Shown here: piece after piece, positions 1 to 8,149 of the stretch
Layout of the letters: each line of letters opens with the position of its first letter
Position numbering within the stretch: the stretch's first letter is position 1
Assembly (NCBI GenBank): GCA_964250925.1
Contig: CAXUHU010000035.1
Span: 1-28,558, forward strand
From: BOG-908 sp964250925
GTDB lineage: Bacteria > Pseudomonadota > Alphaproteobacteria > Acetobacterales > Acetobacteraceae
DNA length: 28,558 bases
Direction of reading: 5' to 3'
The notes under the pieces: model-generated
Told to the model about the DNA's origin: nothing
Database searches by the model: none
The model's input: the letters and a program-made list of their open reading frames with translations, nothing else
Translations under genes and position numbers: made by a program

Positions 1-466
1 CCCCGCCCCCTTCGGCGTAGCGGGAGGCGACGACCAGGTCGCAGCCCGGCTCGGCCAGGCAGGCGAGCATCTGCGGTATCGCTGCCTCGTCGTGCTGCAG
101 GTCGGCGTCCATCACCACGATAGTAGGCGCGGAGGTAGCGAGGCACCCCTCAATGACGGCCGTGGACAGGCCGCGGCGCCCAATGCGGCGGAGGCAGCGT
201 AGGCTGTCGCCGGCCTGCGCGGCCGCGTCCACGATCGCGGCCGTGCCGTCCGGCGAGTTGTCGTCCACCACGACCATTTCCCAGCGGCACAGGCCGTCCA
301 GCGTGCGGTGCAACCGGTCTGCCAGCACCAGGATGTTGCCGGCCTCGTTATAGGTTGGAACGACGATCGCGAGTTCCGTCGCGAGCCTCGGGGCGGACTC
401 CGATGCCCGGCTGGCGGCAGCCGTGCCCAGGCCTGGCCTGGCTCCAGCCGAAATGGCGCCCGGCAA
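1..466 (-). CDS. Family 2 glycosyltransferase, polyprenol-phosphate sugar synthase type (3' part cut by window edge)
   Basis: Reading the minus strand from base 466 gives an open frame of 155 codons that runs off the window. It has the GT2 Rossmann start ELAIVVPTYNEAGN, then VVVDDNSPDGT, a basic stretch RRIGRRGLSTAVIEG, and the DXD-type motif VVMDADLQHD followed by VVASRYAEGG. This order is typical of dolichol/polyprenol-phosphate mannose synthase-like enzymes (DPM1 family), which move a sugar from a nucleotide donor to a lipid phosphate at the inner face of the membrane. I chose the TTG at 464-466 because an AGGAG lies about 7 bases upstream and no ATG fits; this gives a poorly conserved leader of about 30 residues before the fold. 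The C-terminal part, including any membrane segments, is outside the window, so the exact sugar and acceptor cannot be told. Confidence 0.85.
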   Translation of the reverse strand, partial: MPGAISAGARPGLGTAAASRASESAPRLATELAIVVPTYNEAGNILVLADRLHRTLDGLCRWEMVVVDDNSPDGTAAIVDAAAQAGDSLRCLRRIGRRGLSTAVIEGCLATSAPTIVVMDADLQHDEAAIPQMLACLAEPGCDLVVASRYAEGGG

Positions 467-542
467 CCGTCTCTCCTGTCTGGTAACAAGGAGAGCTTAC
501 CGTTCAGGCGGGCAAGGGTGCAAATCCGGCGGCAACGTCCGG

Positions 543-560
543 GGAGCCCGTCCGGGCTCC
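543..560 (-). terminator. Hairpin after the PQQ-like gene, weak terminator candidate
   Basis: An 8-bp perfect dyad (GGAGCCCG / CGGGCTCC, 2-base spacer) lies 20 bases past the stop of the PQQ-like gene. No T-run follows on the minus strand, so intrinsic termination is doubtful; it may only stabilise the 3' end or act as a partial stop before the downstream glycosyltransferase gene. Confidence 0.3.
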
Positions 561-579
561 TCGGTCCGCGTGGCCGCGC

Positions 580-2280
580 TCAGGGAGTCAGGCCGAAGAC
601 CTTCACCGTCTTGTAGGCCGGCGCATACACACGCCCGTTCGCCTCGAGCGGCGTGACGAACGAGTTCTGGTTGGTGTTCGACCAGGTGCCGGCGTTGGCG
701 GCGAACAACGGTTTGCCCAAGACGCGGGCGTCGTAGGCCTCCAACTCCATGGGCGCAGAGCGGCGCACCAGCCAGACGATGCCGGTGGCGGCGGCATTGG
801 ACGAGACGATCGGCAGTGATCCGCCATAGCCCGCCTGCGTCGTTCCGGTCACCGTCTGTTTCAGCGCCGGCGTGCCGGTGGTGGCGACGTTGAAGGCGCG
901 CAACACGTCGCTGTCGGTCTGCAGGAACACGGTGGGGCCGTCGGCACCGTCATAGTAGGCCGGACCACCCCACACGCCGGCATTGTTGCGCTGCGTCAGC
1001 GTCGTTGCCTGCAACGCGCCGCTGTCGTTGGGTTTGAGGCCGCCCAGCTTGTCTTGATCGAGCAGGTACAGCACCGCTGACTTGCCGATTGCCACGGCCA
1101 GCGGCGGCACGGTCTGTCCGGCAACCGGGGGCAGCAGCATGATGCCGCCGGACCCGAAATCCTGGTCGCCGCCGTTCAGGGAAGGGTAGGAGGCAGGCGT
1201 GAAATGCCCGCGCACGCGGCCGAGCGACGGGTCGAGCGACAGGGCGCTCTCGCCCCAGTCCTTGCCCTTGCCCGATACGTCGCCGTTGCCGGTCACCACG
1301 AACACATTGCCCTTGGCATCGAGCGACGGGGCGAAGCCCGTCATCCAGACGCTGGCCAGTTCCGACCCGCCCTGCGGCGTCTCGATGGTGTGAAAGGCAG
1401 CCTGCGGCGCCAGGGCAGCGCTGTAGCGCAGCAGCCAGCCGGAGATGGAACCCTGGTTGTTGTCGCAGTGCGAACCGATGCCGACATAGATCGATCCACC
1501 GGCTGCCGCCAGGCCCGCCCGGTTCCACTGGTTTTGCGCGTCAAAGCTCAACGTCGAACCGTCCGACAGCGTGGCGGCGGGCGCCAGTTCCGCCGCAGGC
1601 TGGACATCGGCGCCGGTGGCCAAGTTCAGGGCGTGCAACTGCGTGTGGAAGTCGAACCGCGACGGTTCGGTTGCGGCTACCAGGTAGAGCGTGGCGGCAC
1701 CGGGCCCGCTGCGCAGGATCACCGGAGTGCCGGAGATGCCGTATTCCGGCTGCACGTCACCGCAGCCCACGTCGCCGGTGGATTGCGGCTTGCCCAGGCT
1801 GACCTGCCAGAGCACGGCGTAGCTTTGCGCGTCATAGGCATAGACGGTGTCGTGTCCTGTCGCCACGATCAGCAGATCACGGGTGATGCCGTCCGGCATC
1901 GTGAAGCCCGAGACCAGCAGCGGTTGGGCGAACACGTTGCCATCCACCTTCAGGGTGGTCAGCAGCCCGAATTTCGACGATGCGACGGTCGCCGGCGTAA
2001 GGTCGGTCTCGGTCTGGTTCCAGCCGGTGCGGGCGTTGTCGTAATGGTAGGTCAGCACGTCGATCGGAGTTCCGGAGTAGGTGCGGCCCAGGCCGGCGGC
2101 AGCGTCCGGCACCGGCCCGGTATCGGCCAGGTCGCTGACCGGAGCCGGGCGCATGGGATGGTGGCCCTGGTGGGATTGCGGACGGCCCGTGGAGCCCGAA
2201 CTCTGCGCGTGCGCTCCTGCGGCCAAGGCAAGAAGCGACACACCGGCGGCCAGACAACGAAGGCTTGGGGAACTGGACAT
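580..2280 (-). CDS. Secreted PQQ-like beta-propeller repeat protein
   Basis: 566 residues. The start at 2280 (ATG) is preferred over an upstream in-frame ATG because it has a GGAG about 9 bases upstream and opens directly into a signal peptide (MSSSPSLRCLAAGVSLLALA, cleavage near AHA-Q). The mature part begins VLTYHYDNARTGWNQTETDL and ...DGNVFAQPLLVSG, the opening of a group of exported PQQ-like propeller proteins, and continues with repeated blades such as LLIVATGHDTVYAYDAQS and GNVFVVTGNGDVSGKG. The fold resembles BamB and quinoprotein dehydrogenases, but I do not see a clear quinoprotein catalytic signature, so a scaffold or sugar/ligand-binding role is as likely as an enzyme. Likely periplasmic. 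A probable terminator separates it from the OPT gene upstream. Confidence 0.8.
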   Translation of the reverse strand: MSSSPSLRCLAAGVSLLALAAGAHAQSSGSTGRPQSHQGHHPMRPAPVSDLADTGPVPDAAAGLGRTYSGTPIDVLTYHYDNARTGWNQTETDLTPATVASSKFGLLTTLKVDGNVFAQPLLVSGFTMPDGITRDLLIVATGHDTVYAYDAQSYAVLWQVSLGKPQSTGDVGCGDVQPEYGISGTPVILRSGPGAATLYLVAATEPSRFDFHTQLHALNLATGADVQPAAELAPAATLSDGSTLSFDAQNQWNRAGLAAAGGSIYVGIGSHCDNNQGSISGWLLRYSAALAPQAAFHTIETPQGGSELASVWMTGFAPSLDAKGNVFVVTGNGDVSGKGKDWGESALSLDPSLGRVRGHFTPASYPSLNGGDQDFGSGGIMLLPPVAGQTVPPLAVAIGKSAVLYLLDQDKLGGLKPNDSGALQATTLTQRNNAGVWGGPAYYDGADGPTVFLQTDSDVLRAFNVATTGTPALKQTVTGTTQAGYGGSLPIVSSNAAATGIVWLVRRSAPMELEAYDARVLGKPLFAANAGTWSNTNQNSFVTPLEANGRVYAPAYKTVKVFGLTP

Positions 2281-2395
2281 TGGGAACGCTCCACACGGGG
2301 GTGTCGGCACGCGGCTGTCCGTAGTGGCGTAGCCCGGCGCAGCCGCGCGCCACGACATCGAGACACGATGGCAGCCCAATTTATTCCAGACGTCG

Positions 2396-2423
2396 CAAAA
2401 TAAAAGCCAGGCCGCGCAGGCTT
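2396..2423 (-). terminator. Probable rho-independent terminator of the OPT transporter gene
   Basis: On the minus strand a hairpin AAGCC-N10-GGCTT begins within the stop codon of the transporter gene and is followed at once by TTATTTT. The stem is short (5 bp) but the T-rich tail is clear and stands out in GC-rich surroundings. It would end the dioxygenase-transporter transcript before the PQQ-like gene. Confidence 0.45.
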
Positions 2424-4371
2424 AGGCCCGGGCGCGCGTAGCCGACCTTGCGAACCAGATTGCGACGGAGGCGAACACCGCCATGCCGATCCAGCTCGCC
2501 GCGCCCGCGAACCCGTCGCCCGCCACCGCCAGCGGCGCCTGGCTTCCCGTGCCGCCGATGACGGCCGCCATGCCGACGCCGACGAGGCTTTCACCCACGA
2601 TGAAGCCCGAGGCGAGCAGCACCCCGCGGCGTCGTGCCCGCTCGCCATCGGCACGGCCTGCCAGCCTGCGGTCGATCAGCCAGCCAAGGATCGCGCCGAT
2701 GGCCAAGGTGACGCCAACCGTCGGCGGTAGGTACAGTCCGATGCCCACGGCCAGCACCGGCAGCCCGGCACGGCCGGCGCGCCTGGCCAACACGTCGATG
2801 ACGATAAGCACCAGCCCGGCAGCCACGCCGACCAGCACCGACGTCCAGTCCAGCGCGTGGCCGAAGATCCCGCGCGCAATGGCTGCCATCAGGGTCGCCT
2901 GCGGTGCCGCCAGCGCCTGGCCCGCGTCCATCTGCGCATTGGGCATGGCGCCGGGAAAGCCGTAGGCGTGATAGAGCAGGCTGAGCACCGGCGGGATCAC
3001 CAGCGCGCCCACCACGCAGCCCACCACCAGCACCGCCTGCTGACGCCAGGGCGTCGCCCCCACCAGGTAGCCGGTCTTAAGGTCCTGCAGGTTGTCGTTC
3101 GACACCGTCGCGGTCGCCAGCACCACGCTGACAATGAACAGTGTCAGCGCTACGGCCGCCTGCCGCCCCGCGTCGCCGGCCAGGACGCCGCCGCTACGCA
3201 GGATCAGCAGCAGCAGCAGCGAGGTCAGGATGGCGGCGATGATTGCGATGCCGGAAATGGGCGAGCTGGAGCTGCCGACCAAGCCGGCCATGTAGCCGCA
3301 GGCAGCGGCCACCAGGAAGCCGAACACAACCGAAAATGCGCAGCCAAACGCGACCAGGCCCCAGATGCCGATGGCGGTCAGGCCCGATCCGGACAGAAAG
3401 GCTGCGAACACGGCGGCCATGGCCAGCAGCGCCACGGCGAACACCGCCAGGATGGTAAGCGGTGCCATGTCGCGGTCCGTCTCGTCCGCCCCTGCCTCGC
3501 CCGGCGCACGCCGGCTGGCGGCCAGGCTGTCGCGCACGCCGGCAATAGTCGGCCCCATCAGCCCCGCCAGCGACCAGATCGCGGCTACGCCGATTACGCC
3601 GGCGCCCATGAAGCGCACCTGGTGCGACCACAGGCCGGTGGCGTAGGCGGCGAGGTCTGCACCCGGGGCCACCGGATGTAACGTGGTCAGCACGGGCACC
3701 GCCACGCCCCAGGCCAACACGGCGCCCAGAAGCATGGACAGCCCGCCGGCAATGCCGACCAGGTAGCCGGCACCCAGCAAGGCCAGCGAGAACCCGGTGG
3801 ACAGGCGGAAGGCTGCCGTGCCGACCGTAAACCATTGGCTGATGCCCTCGCCCAGAACGTGCAGGCCAGTAGCGGCGAAGCTCACCACGGCGGCCACGAT
3901 GCCGCCGGCGGCGATGTCGGCAGCGCCCGGCTCGCCCGGGGCGGACGGCTCATGGCCCACGCGGAGGATCTCGGCGGCGGCGACGCCCTCGGGGTATGGC
4001 AGCGACGAGCCGACCACCATGGCGCGGCGCAGCGGTACGGTGAACAACACGCCCATCGTGCCGCCGGCCGCACACACGCCGAAACTCTGCCAGAACGGAA
4101 AGCCGTGCCAGTGGCCGACCATGACCAGGGCGGGCAGCACGAAGATGACAGACGACAGGGTGCCCGCGGCCGAGGCCTGCGTCTGAACCATGTTGTTTTC
4201 CAGGATGCCGCCGCCGCCCAGGGCGCGCAGCACGGCCATCGAGATGACGGCGGCGGGGATGGAGCTGGCGAAAGTGAGGCCGACCTTCAGGCCCAGATAG
4301 ACGTTGGCGGCGGTGAAGACGACGGTGATCAGCGCGCCCAGGACGAGGCCGCGTAAGGTCAATTCTCGCAA
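2422..4371 (-). CDS. OPT family oligopeptide/metal-chelate transporter
   Basis: 649 residues of strongly hydrophobic sequence with well over ten predicted membrane spans. It opens with LTLRGLVLGALITVVFTAAN and VYLGLKVGLTFASSIPAAVI, and has SLPYPEGVAAAEIL and NDNLQDLKTGYLVGATPWRQ, all hallmarks of the bacterial OPT (oligopeptide transporter / yellow-stripe-like) family. Members import peptides or metal chelates by proton coupling; the substrate here is unknown. The frame starts with TTG at 4371, with GGAGG 9 bases before it, just after the dioxygenase stop (16-base gap), so the two genes are probably co-transcribed and translationally linked. A run of CAG on the plus strand near 3209 is only its poly-leucine membrane segment. 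Confidence 0.9.
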   Translation of the reverse strand: MRELTLRGLVLGALITVVFTAANVYLGLKVGLTFASSIPAAVISMAVLRALGGGGILENNMVQTQASAAGTLSSVIFVLPALVMVGHWHGFPFWQSFGVCAAGGTMGVLFTVPLRRAMVVGSSLPYPEGVAAAEILRVGHEPSAPGEPGAADIAAGGIVAAVVSFAATGLHVLGEGISQWFTVGTAAFRLSTGFSLALLGAGYLVGIAGGLSMLLGAVLAWGVAVPVLTTLHPVAPGADLAAYATGLWSHQVRFMGAGVIGVAAIWSLAGLMGPTIAGVRDSLAASRRAPGEAGADETDRDMAPLTILAVFAVALLAMAAVFAAFLSGSGLTAIGIWGLVAFGCAFSVVFGFLVAAACGYMAGLVGSSSSPISGIAIIAAILTSLLLLLILRSGGVLAGDAGRQAAVALTLFIVSVVLATATVSNDNLQDLKTGYLVGATPWRQQAVLVVGCVVGALVIPPVLSLLYHAYGFPGAMPNAQMDAGQALAAPQATLMAAIARGIFGHALDWTSVLVGVAAGLVLIVIDVLARRAGRAGLPVLAVGIGLYLPPTVGVTLAIGAILGWLIDRRLAGRADGERARRRGVLLASGFIVGESLVGVGMAAVIGGTGSQAPLAVAGDGFAGAASWIGMAVFASVAIWFARSATRARA

Positions 4372-4387
4372 CGCGGCTCGCCTCCGG

Positions 4388-5323
4388 TCAGATCGGCTTC
4401 AGGTTGCGCTCGATGGACTCCCGCTGCGGTTCCAGGAAGGGCGGCAGGGACAGGCGTTCGCCCAGCCTGTCCATCGTCTCGTCGGTGGCAAAACCAGGGC
4501 CTTCAGTGGCAATCTCGTAGAGGATGCCGTTCGGCTCTCGGGCGTAAAGGCTGCGGAAGTAGAACCGGTCCACCGGGCCGCTGGAGCGGACGCCCAGGCG
4601 CGCCAGGCGATCCACCCAGTAATCATATTCGTCGTCGCGCACGCGGAAGGCTACGTGGTGCGCGCCGCCCGCGCCGGGCTGGGCCGCCGGAAGGCCCGGC
4701 TCGACGCGCACGTGCAGCTCCGCCGCGGGTCCGCCCTCGCCCATGGCATAGACGTGCGTGGTAACCGCGCCGGCCTGGAAGCTGCGGGCCTGGCGCATGG
4801 CCATCACGTCGGTCAGGAACCGGCCGGAGGCGTCGAGCTGTTTCACGCTGATGGTGATGGGACCCAGGCCGCGTATCTGGTGCGCCTCCGGCACCGGACT
4901 GCGTGCCCAGGGGTGCGCGGCCCCGGTGCCGCCATCGTCCAGCAGCGTCAGACGCTGGCCCTCGCCGTCTTCAAGCGTCATCTGCTCCCGCCCATCCTCC
5001 ACCGTGGCCGGCCCGTGCGCCACGCCGGCCTCGTCGAGCCGCGCGGCCCAGTAGGCGAGCGTGCCAGGGCCGGCCACGCGCAGGGCGGTGCGCACAATGG
5101 CATTGGTGCCGCGCCGCTCCGCAGCGGCCGGAAAATCAAAGAAGGTGAGGTCGGTGCCGGGGCTGGCGGCACCATCGGCGTAGAACAGGTGATAGGCGCG
5201 AACGTCGTCCTGGTTCACCGTTTTCTTCACCAGCCGCATGCCGAGGACGCGCGTGTAGAAATCGTGATTATCCCGGGCGCGTGCCGAAACGGCGGTCAGG
5301 TGGTGTATTCCGTGAAGCTGCAT
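4388..5323 (-). CDS. Ring-cleaving dioxygenase of the VOC superfamily (PcpA / MhqO-like)
   Basis: 311 residues made of two glyoxalase-type (VOC) modules. The metal ligands expected for the family can be placed: H8 in IHHLT, H223 in GGAHHVAFRV and E270 in ILYEIATEGPGF. Length and motif order fit the hydroquinone-type dioxygenases PcpA and MhqO/MhqE, which open (hydro)quinone rings with Fe(II) and O2. The in-frame ATG at 5323 is chosen over one 12 codons upstream because the family starts at MxLxGIHHLT. No strong Shine-Dalgarno is visible. It is first gene of a probable operon with the OPT transporter and diverges from an FMN reductase gene, a setting that suggests quinone or aromatic detoxification (inference). 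The true substrate is unknown. Confidence 0.85.
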   Translation of the reverse strand: MQLHGIHHLTAVSARARDNHDFYTRVLGMRLVKKTVNQDDVRAYHLFYADGAASPGTDLTFFDFPAAAERRGTNAIVRTALRVAGPGTLAYWAARLDEAGVAHGPATVEDGREQMTLEDGEGQRLTLLDDGGTGAAHPWARSPVPEAHQIRGLGPITISVKQLDASGRFLTDVMAMRQARSFQAGAVTTHVYAMGEGGPAAELHVRVEPGLPAAQPGAGGAHHVAFRVRDDEYDYWVDRLARLGVRSSGPVDRFYFRSLYAREPNGILYEIATEGPGFATDETMDRLGERLSLPPFLEPQRESIERNLKPI

Positions 5324-5344
5324 GGCCGGGACGATGAGGCAAAT

Positions 5345-5368
5345 GCTTCCTTTTTGCAAAAGAGAAGC
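5345..5368. promoter_or_regulatory. 24-bp imperfect palindrome, candidate operator in divergent spacer
   Basis: GCTTCCTTTTTG followed directly by CAAAAGAGAAGC; the half-sites match at 10 of 12 positions. It lies 22 bases upstream of the dioxygenase start, where a repressor of the MarR, LysR or TetR kind could control both divergent genes. No regulator gene is present in the immediate neighbourhood and I see no convincing -10/-35 pair. Confidence 0.4.
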
Positions 5369-5418
5369 AAAAACGCTTGCAGCGCGGTCGCCGACTCAAC
5401 TCGATAGGGGTTTTTATG

Positions 5419-5439
5419 GTCCTTTTTTCAGAAAAGGAC
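5419..5439 (+). promoter_or_regulatory. Perfect 8-bp dyad in leader of the FMN reductase gene
   Basis: GTCCTTTT and AAAAGGAC flank the 5-base loop TTCAG, 31 bases before the reductase start. It could be a second operator or an RNA hairpin in the leader. It shares the T-run/A-run core with the palindrome at 5345-5368. No T-tract follows on the plus strand, so a terminator is unlikely. Confidence 0.4.
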
Positions 5440-5470
5440 TGCTTTCGTAATGGCGGTTAGGAGAGTCTGC

Positions 5471-6061
5471 ATGCCAAGCCCAGAAAAATTCGTTGTCCCG
5501 GTTCTGCTCGGCTCCGTCAGGCAAGACCGCCAGGGAATACGGGCAGCGCGATTCATCGTCGATGCGCTGACGGCGCGCGGACACGAGCCGGCGCTGGTCG
5601 ATCCCATGGTGCTGCAACTGCCCATGCTAGACCGGATGTACAAGGAGTTTCCCAAGGGCGGTGCACCAGCGGAACTGGAGCAATTGGCGGCCTTGTATCG
5701 CCGTGCGGATGGCTTCCTGGTCGTCAGCGCCGAGTACAACCACGGTATTCCGCCCGCACTGAGCAACCTGCTCGACTACTTCCTGGAGGAGTATGCCTGG
5801 CGGCCCTCCGGCATCGTCTGTTACTCGGCCGGTCAGTTCGGCGGTGTGCGTGCCGCCATGCAGTTGCGCATGACTCTGGCAGAACTCGGCATGCCGAGCG
5901 TGCCGACCCTCCTGCCGATTCCACACATTCACCAGACGCTGGACGAGACCGGAAAAGCGACGGCGGAGTGGCTACCGAAATCTGCCAGCCGCTTTCTGGG
6001 CGAGTTCCTGTGGTATGCCGAAGCGCTGCGGCACCAGCGCGCCGGCGGCGTCCCTTCCTGA
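5471..6061 (+). CDS. NADPH-dependent FMN reductase (flavodoxin-fold quinone/azo reductase type)
   Basis: 196 residues. The flavodoxin-like fold is shown by the FMN phosphate loop LLGSVRQDRQG (residues 12-22) and the flavin-contact motif EYNHGIPPALSNLLDY (88-103), followed by YSAGQFGGVRAAMQLR. Relatives reduce FMN, quinones, azo dyes or chromate with NADPH in the cytosol. The start at 5471 is chosen over an in-frame ATG seven codons earlier because AGGAG lies 7 bases before it. It diverges from the ring-cleaving dioxygenase, and a reductase that makes hydroquinone next to an enzyme that opens hydroquinone rings would be a sensible pair (inference). It converges on the Trm112-like gene with a 12-base gap. 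Confidence 0.87.
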   Translation: MPSPEKFVVPVLLGSVRQDRQGIRAARFIVDALTARGHEPALVDPMVLQLPMLDRMYKEFPKGGAPAELEQLAALYRRADGFLVVSAEYNHGIPPALSNLLDYFLEEYAWRPSGIVCYSAGQFGGVRAAMQLRMTLAELGMPSVPTLLPIPHIHQTLDETGKATAEWLPKSASRFLGEFLWYAEALRHQRAGGVPS

Positions 6062-6073
6062 AGCAGGCTACGG

Positions 6074-6253
6074 TCAGTCCAGCGTCCGCGCCTCGTCGGG
6101 CAGCATGATCGGAATGCCATCGCGTATCGGATAAGCCAGCCCCGCCTGGCGGCTGACCAGTTCGCCGGCGGCTCGGTCGTACTCCAACGGTCCCTTCGTC
6201 AGCGGGCAGACCAACACCTCCAGCAACCGCGGATCGAGCACCGAACCTGACAT
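6074..6253 (-). CDS. Trm112 family small protein
   Basis: 59 residues: MSGSVLDPRLLEVLVCPLTK, then GPLEYDRAAGELVSRQAGLA and YPIRDGIPIMLPDEAR. This is the pattern of the bacterial Trm112-like (YcaR/UPF0434) family. LLxxLVCPxTKGPL and AYPIRDGIPIML are diagnostic. Only one cysteine (in VCP) remains of the zinc-ribbon, as in many bacterial members. The ATG at 6253 has AGGAGA 7 bases upstream. In eukaryotes Trm112 activates methyltransferases; the bacterial role is poorly known. In many alphaproteobacteria it lies next to LON-domain and thioredoxin-TPR genes, as it does here across a 201-base spacer in which I see no gene and no clear signal. Confidence 0.87.
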   Translation of the reverse strand: MSGSVLDPRLLEVLVCPLTKGPLEYDRAAGELVSRQAGLAYPIRDGIPIMLPDEARTLD

Positions 6254-6454
6254 GATAGTCTCCTAGAAAGCCTGTCCAATTGCGCATCGGCACGTCGGCT
6301 CATGCGGGTTGCGAGCACCATCCCAGCGGCCTAGTTCAGCATGCAAAGAGGTGGGGCCGGCCATTCGCTCCGGCGAGTCGGCCGGGATAGGCTGTGGCAC
6401 CGGAGCACAGCGATCTACCTTGGCCGGCGCGGGAGTATAGTTACCGGCTACACC

Positions 6455-7117
6455 TCAGCTCGGGCGTGCGCTCGGGTCGCCCTCATGCACCGACATGCGC
6501 AACAACGCCAGCAGGTCGGCGGCGCGGTCGGCCTCGGTGGGCGCCTCCAGCAAGGCCTGCTTTTCGGCGTCGTCGAACGGGCACAGCATGGCCAGCGTGG
6601 TCACCAGCGTGGCCTCCGGCATGCGCTCGATGGCGTCCCAGTTGGCGTCGATGTCGTGCAAGGTGAAGAACGGGCGCAAGGCAGATAGCAGCTCGCCCCG
6701 CCGCGCGCCCATGCCGCGGCCGGGCGGGTCCAGATCGGCGCCAAACGGCGCAAAGTCGGCGGTGATCCGGCGGTAGCCATGCCGTACCGCAAGTTCGTCG
6801 GTCACCCGGAAGCGGCTGACGCCAGTCAGCGTGATCAGATAGCGGCCATCCTCCGTCTCGGCGAACTGGGTCAGCCGGCCCAGGCAGCCGATCTGGTACA
6901 GGCTGGGGCCGTTGGGCGCGCGCGGGGCGTGAGCGTTGGGCTGTATCATGCCGAACATCCGGCCCTGCGCCAGGCTGTCATCGACCAGCGCCAAATAACG
7001 CGGCTCGAAGATGTTGAGGGGAAGACGCCCATGCGGCAGCAGCAGCGCACCCGGCAGCGGGAAGACAGCAAATTCCGACGGCAGATCGGCCTGGGTCGGA
7101 CGCAGGAGGCTCATCAT
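6455..7117 (-). CDS. LON peptidase substrate-binding domain protein
   Basis: 220 residues consisting almost wholly of a LON N-terminal domain: FAVFPLPGALLLPHGRLPLN, IFEPRYLALVDDSLA, FGMIQP, LYQIGCLGRL and DGRYLITLTGVSRFRV. There is no AAA+ or protease domain, so it is a stand-alone LON-substrate-binding protein, probably an adaptor or chaperone-like factor in the cytosol; no enzymatic activity can be claimed. Two adjacent ATG codons begin the frame (7112-7117) and lie 3 bases after the stop of the thioredoxin-TPR gene, which implies one transcript and coupled translation. Confidence 0.88.
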   Translation of the reverse strand: MMSLLRPTQADLPSEFAVFPLPGALLLPHGRLPLNIFEPRYLALVDDSLAQGRMFGMIQPNAHAPRAPNGPSLYQIGCLGRLTQFAETEDGRYLITLTGVSRFRVTDELAVRHGYRRITADFAPFGADLDPPGRGMGARRGELLSALRPFFTLHDIDANWDAIERMPEATLVTTLAMLCPFDDAEKQALLEAPTEADRAADLLALLRMSVHEGDPSARPS

Positions 7118-7120
7118 GGC

Positions 7121-8149
7121 TTACGCGAACAAAAGGGCGGACAATTTTCGCCGGGCCGCCACCGTAGCCGGATCGGCAAACCCCCACGCCTCAAAGAACT
7201 TCAACAACTGCTGCCTGGCTGCGTCATCCCGCCAGCTTCGGTCACGCCTGAAAAGGTCCAGCAGGGCGTCGGCCGCTTCCTGACGCTTGCCCGCGGCGTT
7301 GAGCGCGGTGGCCATCTCGTAACGCGCCTCGTGATCGTCCGGGTTGGCGGCCAGGCGCTTGCTGAAGGCGCCAAGCTGGCCCACCGCCCGCCGGCCCTCC
7401 ACTGCCAGCGCCAGCGCAGAACGGGCGCCCGCAACTTCGGCGTGGTCGGCCAGCTTGGCGGGAACCTGGGCCAACGCATCCTGCGCTTGGTCCTCTTCGC
7501 CCAGGGCGAGCAGGGCGCGGATCAGGCCACCCCAGGCGTCGGGATTTTCCGGATCCTCGTTCAACAGGGCGGAGAACCCGTCGGCCGCCGCCTCGGGCTG
7601 GCCGGCCTCCAGCGCAGTACGCGCCTCGGCCAGCAGGTCGGCGGCCGGCATGCTGCCGCCGGCCAGCTTCAGCAGCGTTTCCGCAAAGCGCTTGATCTCG
7701 CTCTCGGGCAACGCACCCTGGAAAATATCGGCGATCTGGCCCTGCCAGAAAGCGGCTACGGTGGGCACGGACTGCAGCGGCAGACCCAACTGGCTGAGCT
7801 GGGCGACCAGCGCCTTGTTCTTGTCGATATCAATTTTCACAAGCTTCAGGCGGCCGCCTGCGGCCAGCGTCACCCGCTCCAGCGCTGGGGTGAGCTGCTT
7901 GCAAGGCCCGCACCAGGTGGCCCAGAAATCGACGAGGACGGGCAGCGTGCGGGACGCCTCGATCACGTCCTGCATGAAGGTACGCTGGTCGCCATCGACG
8001 ATCATGTCTCCGGCGGGGACGTTTGCCGGATTGGCGCCCACTAGCGATGGCTGCGGCATTGCGGAAGCGGCCGGTGCCGGTCGGGCCGGGGAAGCCGACG
8101 GCGCGCGAGTTCTGGTGGCGACCGGCTTTTGACCGATGATGTAGTCCAT
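7121..8149 (-). CDS. Thioredoxin-TPR protein (YbbN/CnoX-like)
   Basis: 342 residues. A proline/alanine-rich leader (about 1-45) precedes a thioredoxin domain with LPVLVDFWATWCGPCKQLTP; the active-site CGPC is at 80-83, so both cysteines are kept. The second half is helical with TPR-like repeats (AARTALEAGQPEAAADGFSA-like units, then NPDDHEARYEMATALNAAGK), ending with the usual FEAWG...ARRKLSALLF tail. The layout matches YbbN/CnoX, a cytosolic chaperedoxin that protects client proteins and works with chaperonin. The start at 8149 (MDYIIGQ) is chosen because upstream codons are not protein-like. It leads the cluster with the LON and Trm112-like genes and diverges from ygfZ over 126 bases. Confidence 0.9.
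   Translation of the reverse strand: MDYIIGQKPVATRTRAPSASPARPAPAASAMPQPSLVGANPANVPAGDMIVDGDQRTFMQDVIEASRTLPVLVDFWATWCGPCKQLTPALERVTLAAGGRLKLVKIDIDKNKALVAQLSQLGLPLQSVPTVAAFWQGQIADIFQGALPESEIKRFAETLLKLAGGSMPAADLLAEARTALEAGQPEAAADGFSALLNEDPENPDAWGGLIRALLALGEEDQAQDALAQVPAKLADHAEVAGARSALALAVEGRRAVGQLGAFSKRLAANPDDHEARYEMATALNAAGKRQEAADALLDLFRRDRSWRDDAARQQLLKFFEAWGFADPATVAARRKLSALLFA

Noticed and set aside
1204..2403. 399-codon frame opposite the PQQ-like gene
   Set aside because: Shadow frame with Arg/Gly/Val-rich non-protein-like text; the minus strand holds a signal peptide and propeller repeats.
3208..3222. CAG repeat that could look like a microsatellite
   Set aside because: It is the leucine run LLLLL of a membrane span in the OPT transporter and carries no other repeat feature.
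6254..6454. Search for a gene, tRNA or small RNA in the 201-base spacer before the LON gene end
   Set aside because: No frame with a ribosome site, no cloverleaf and no hairpin with T-run was found.
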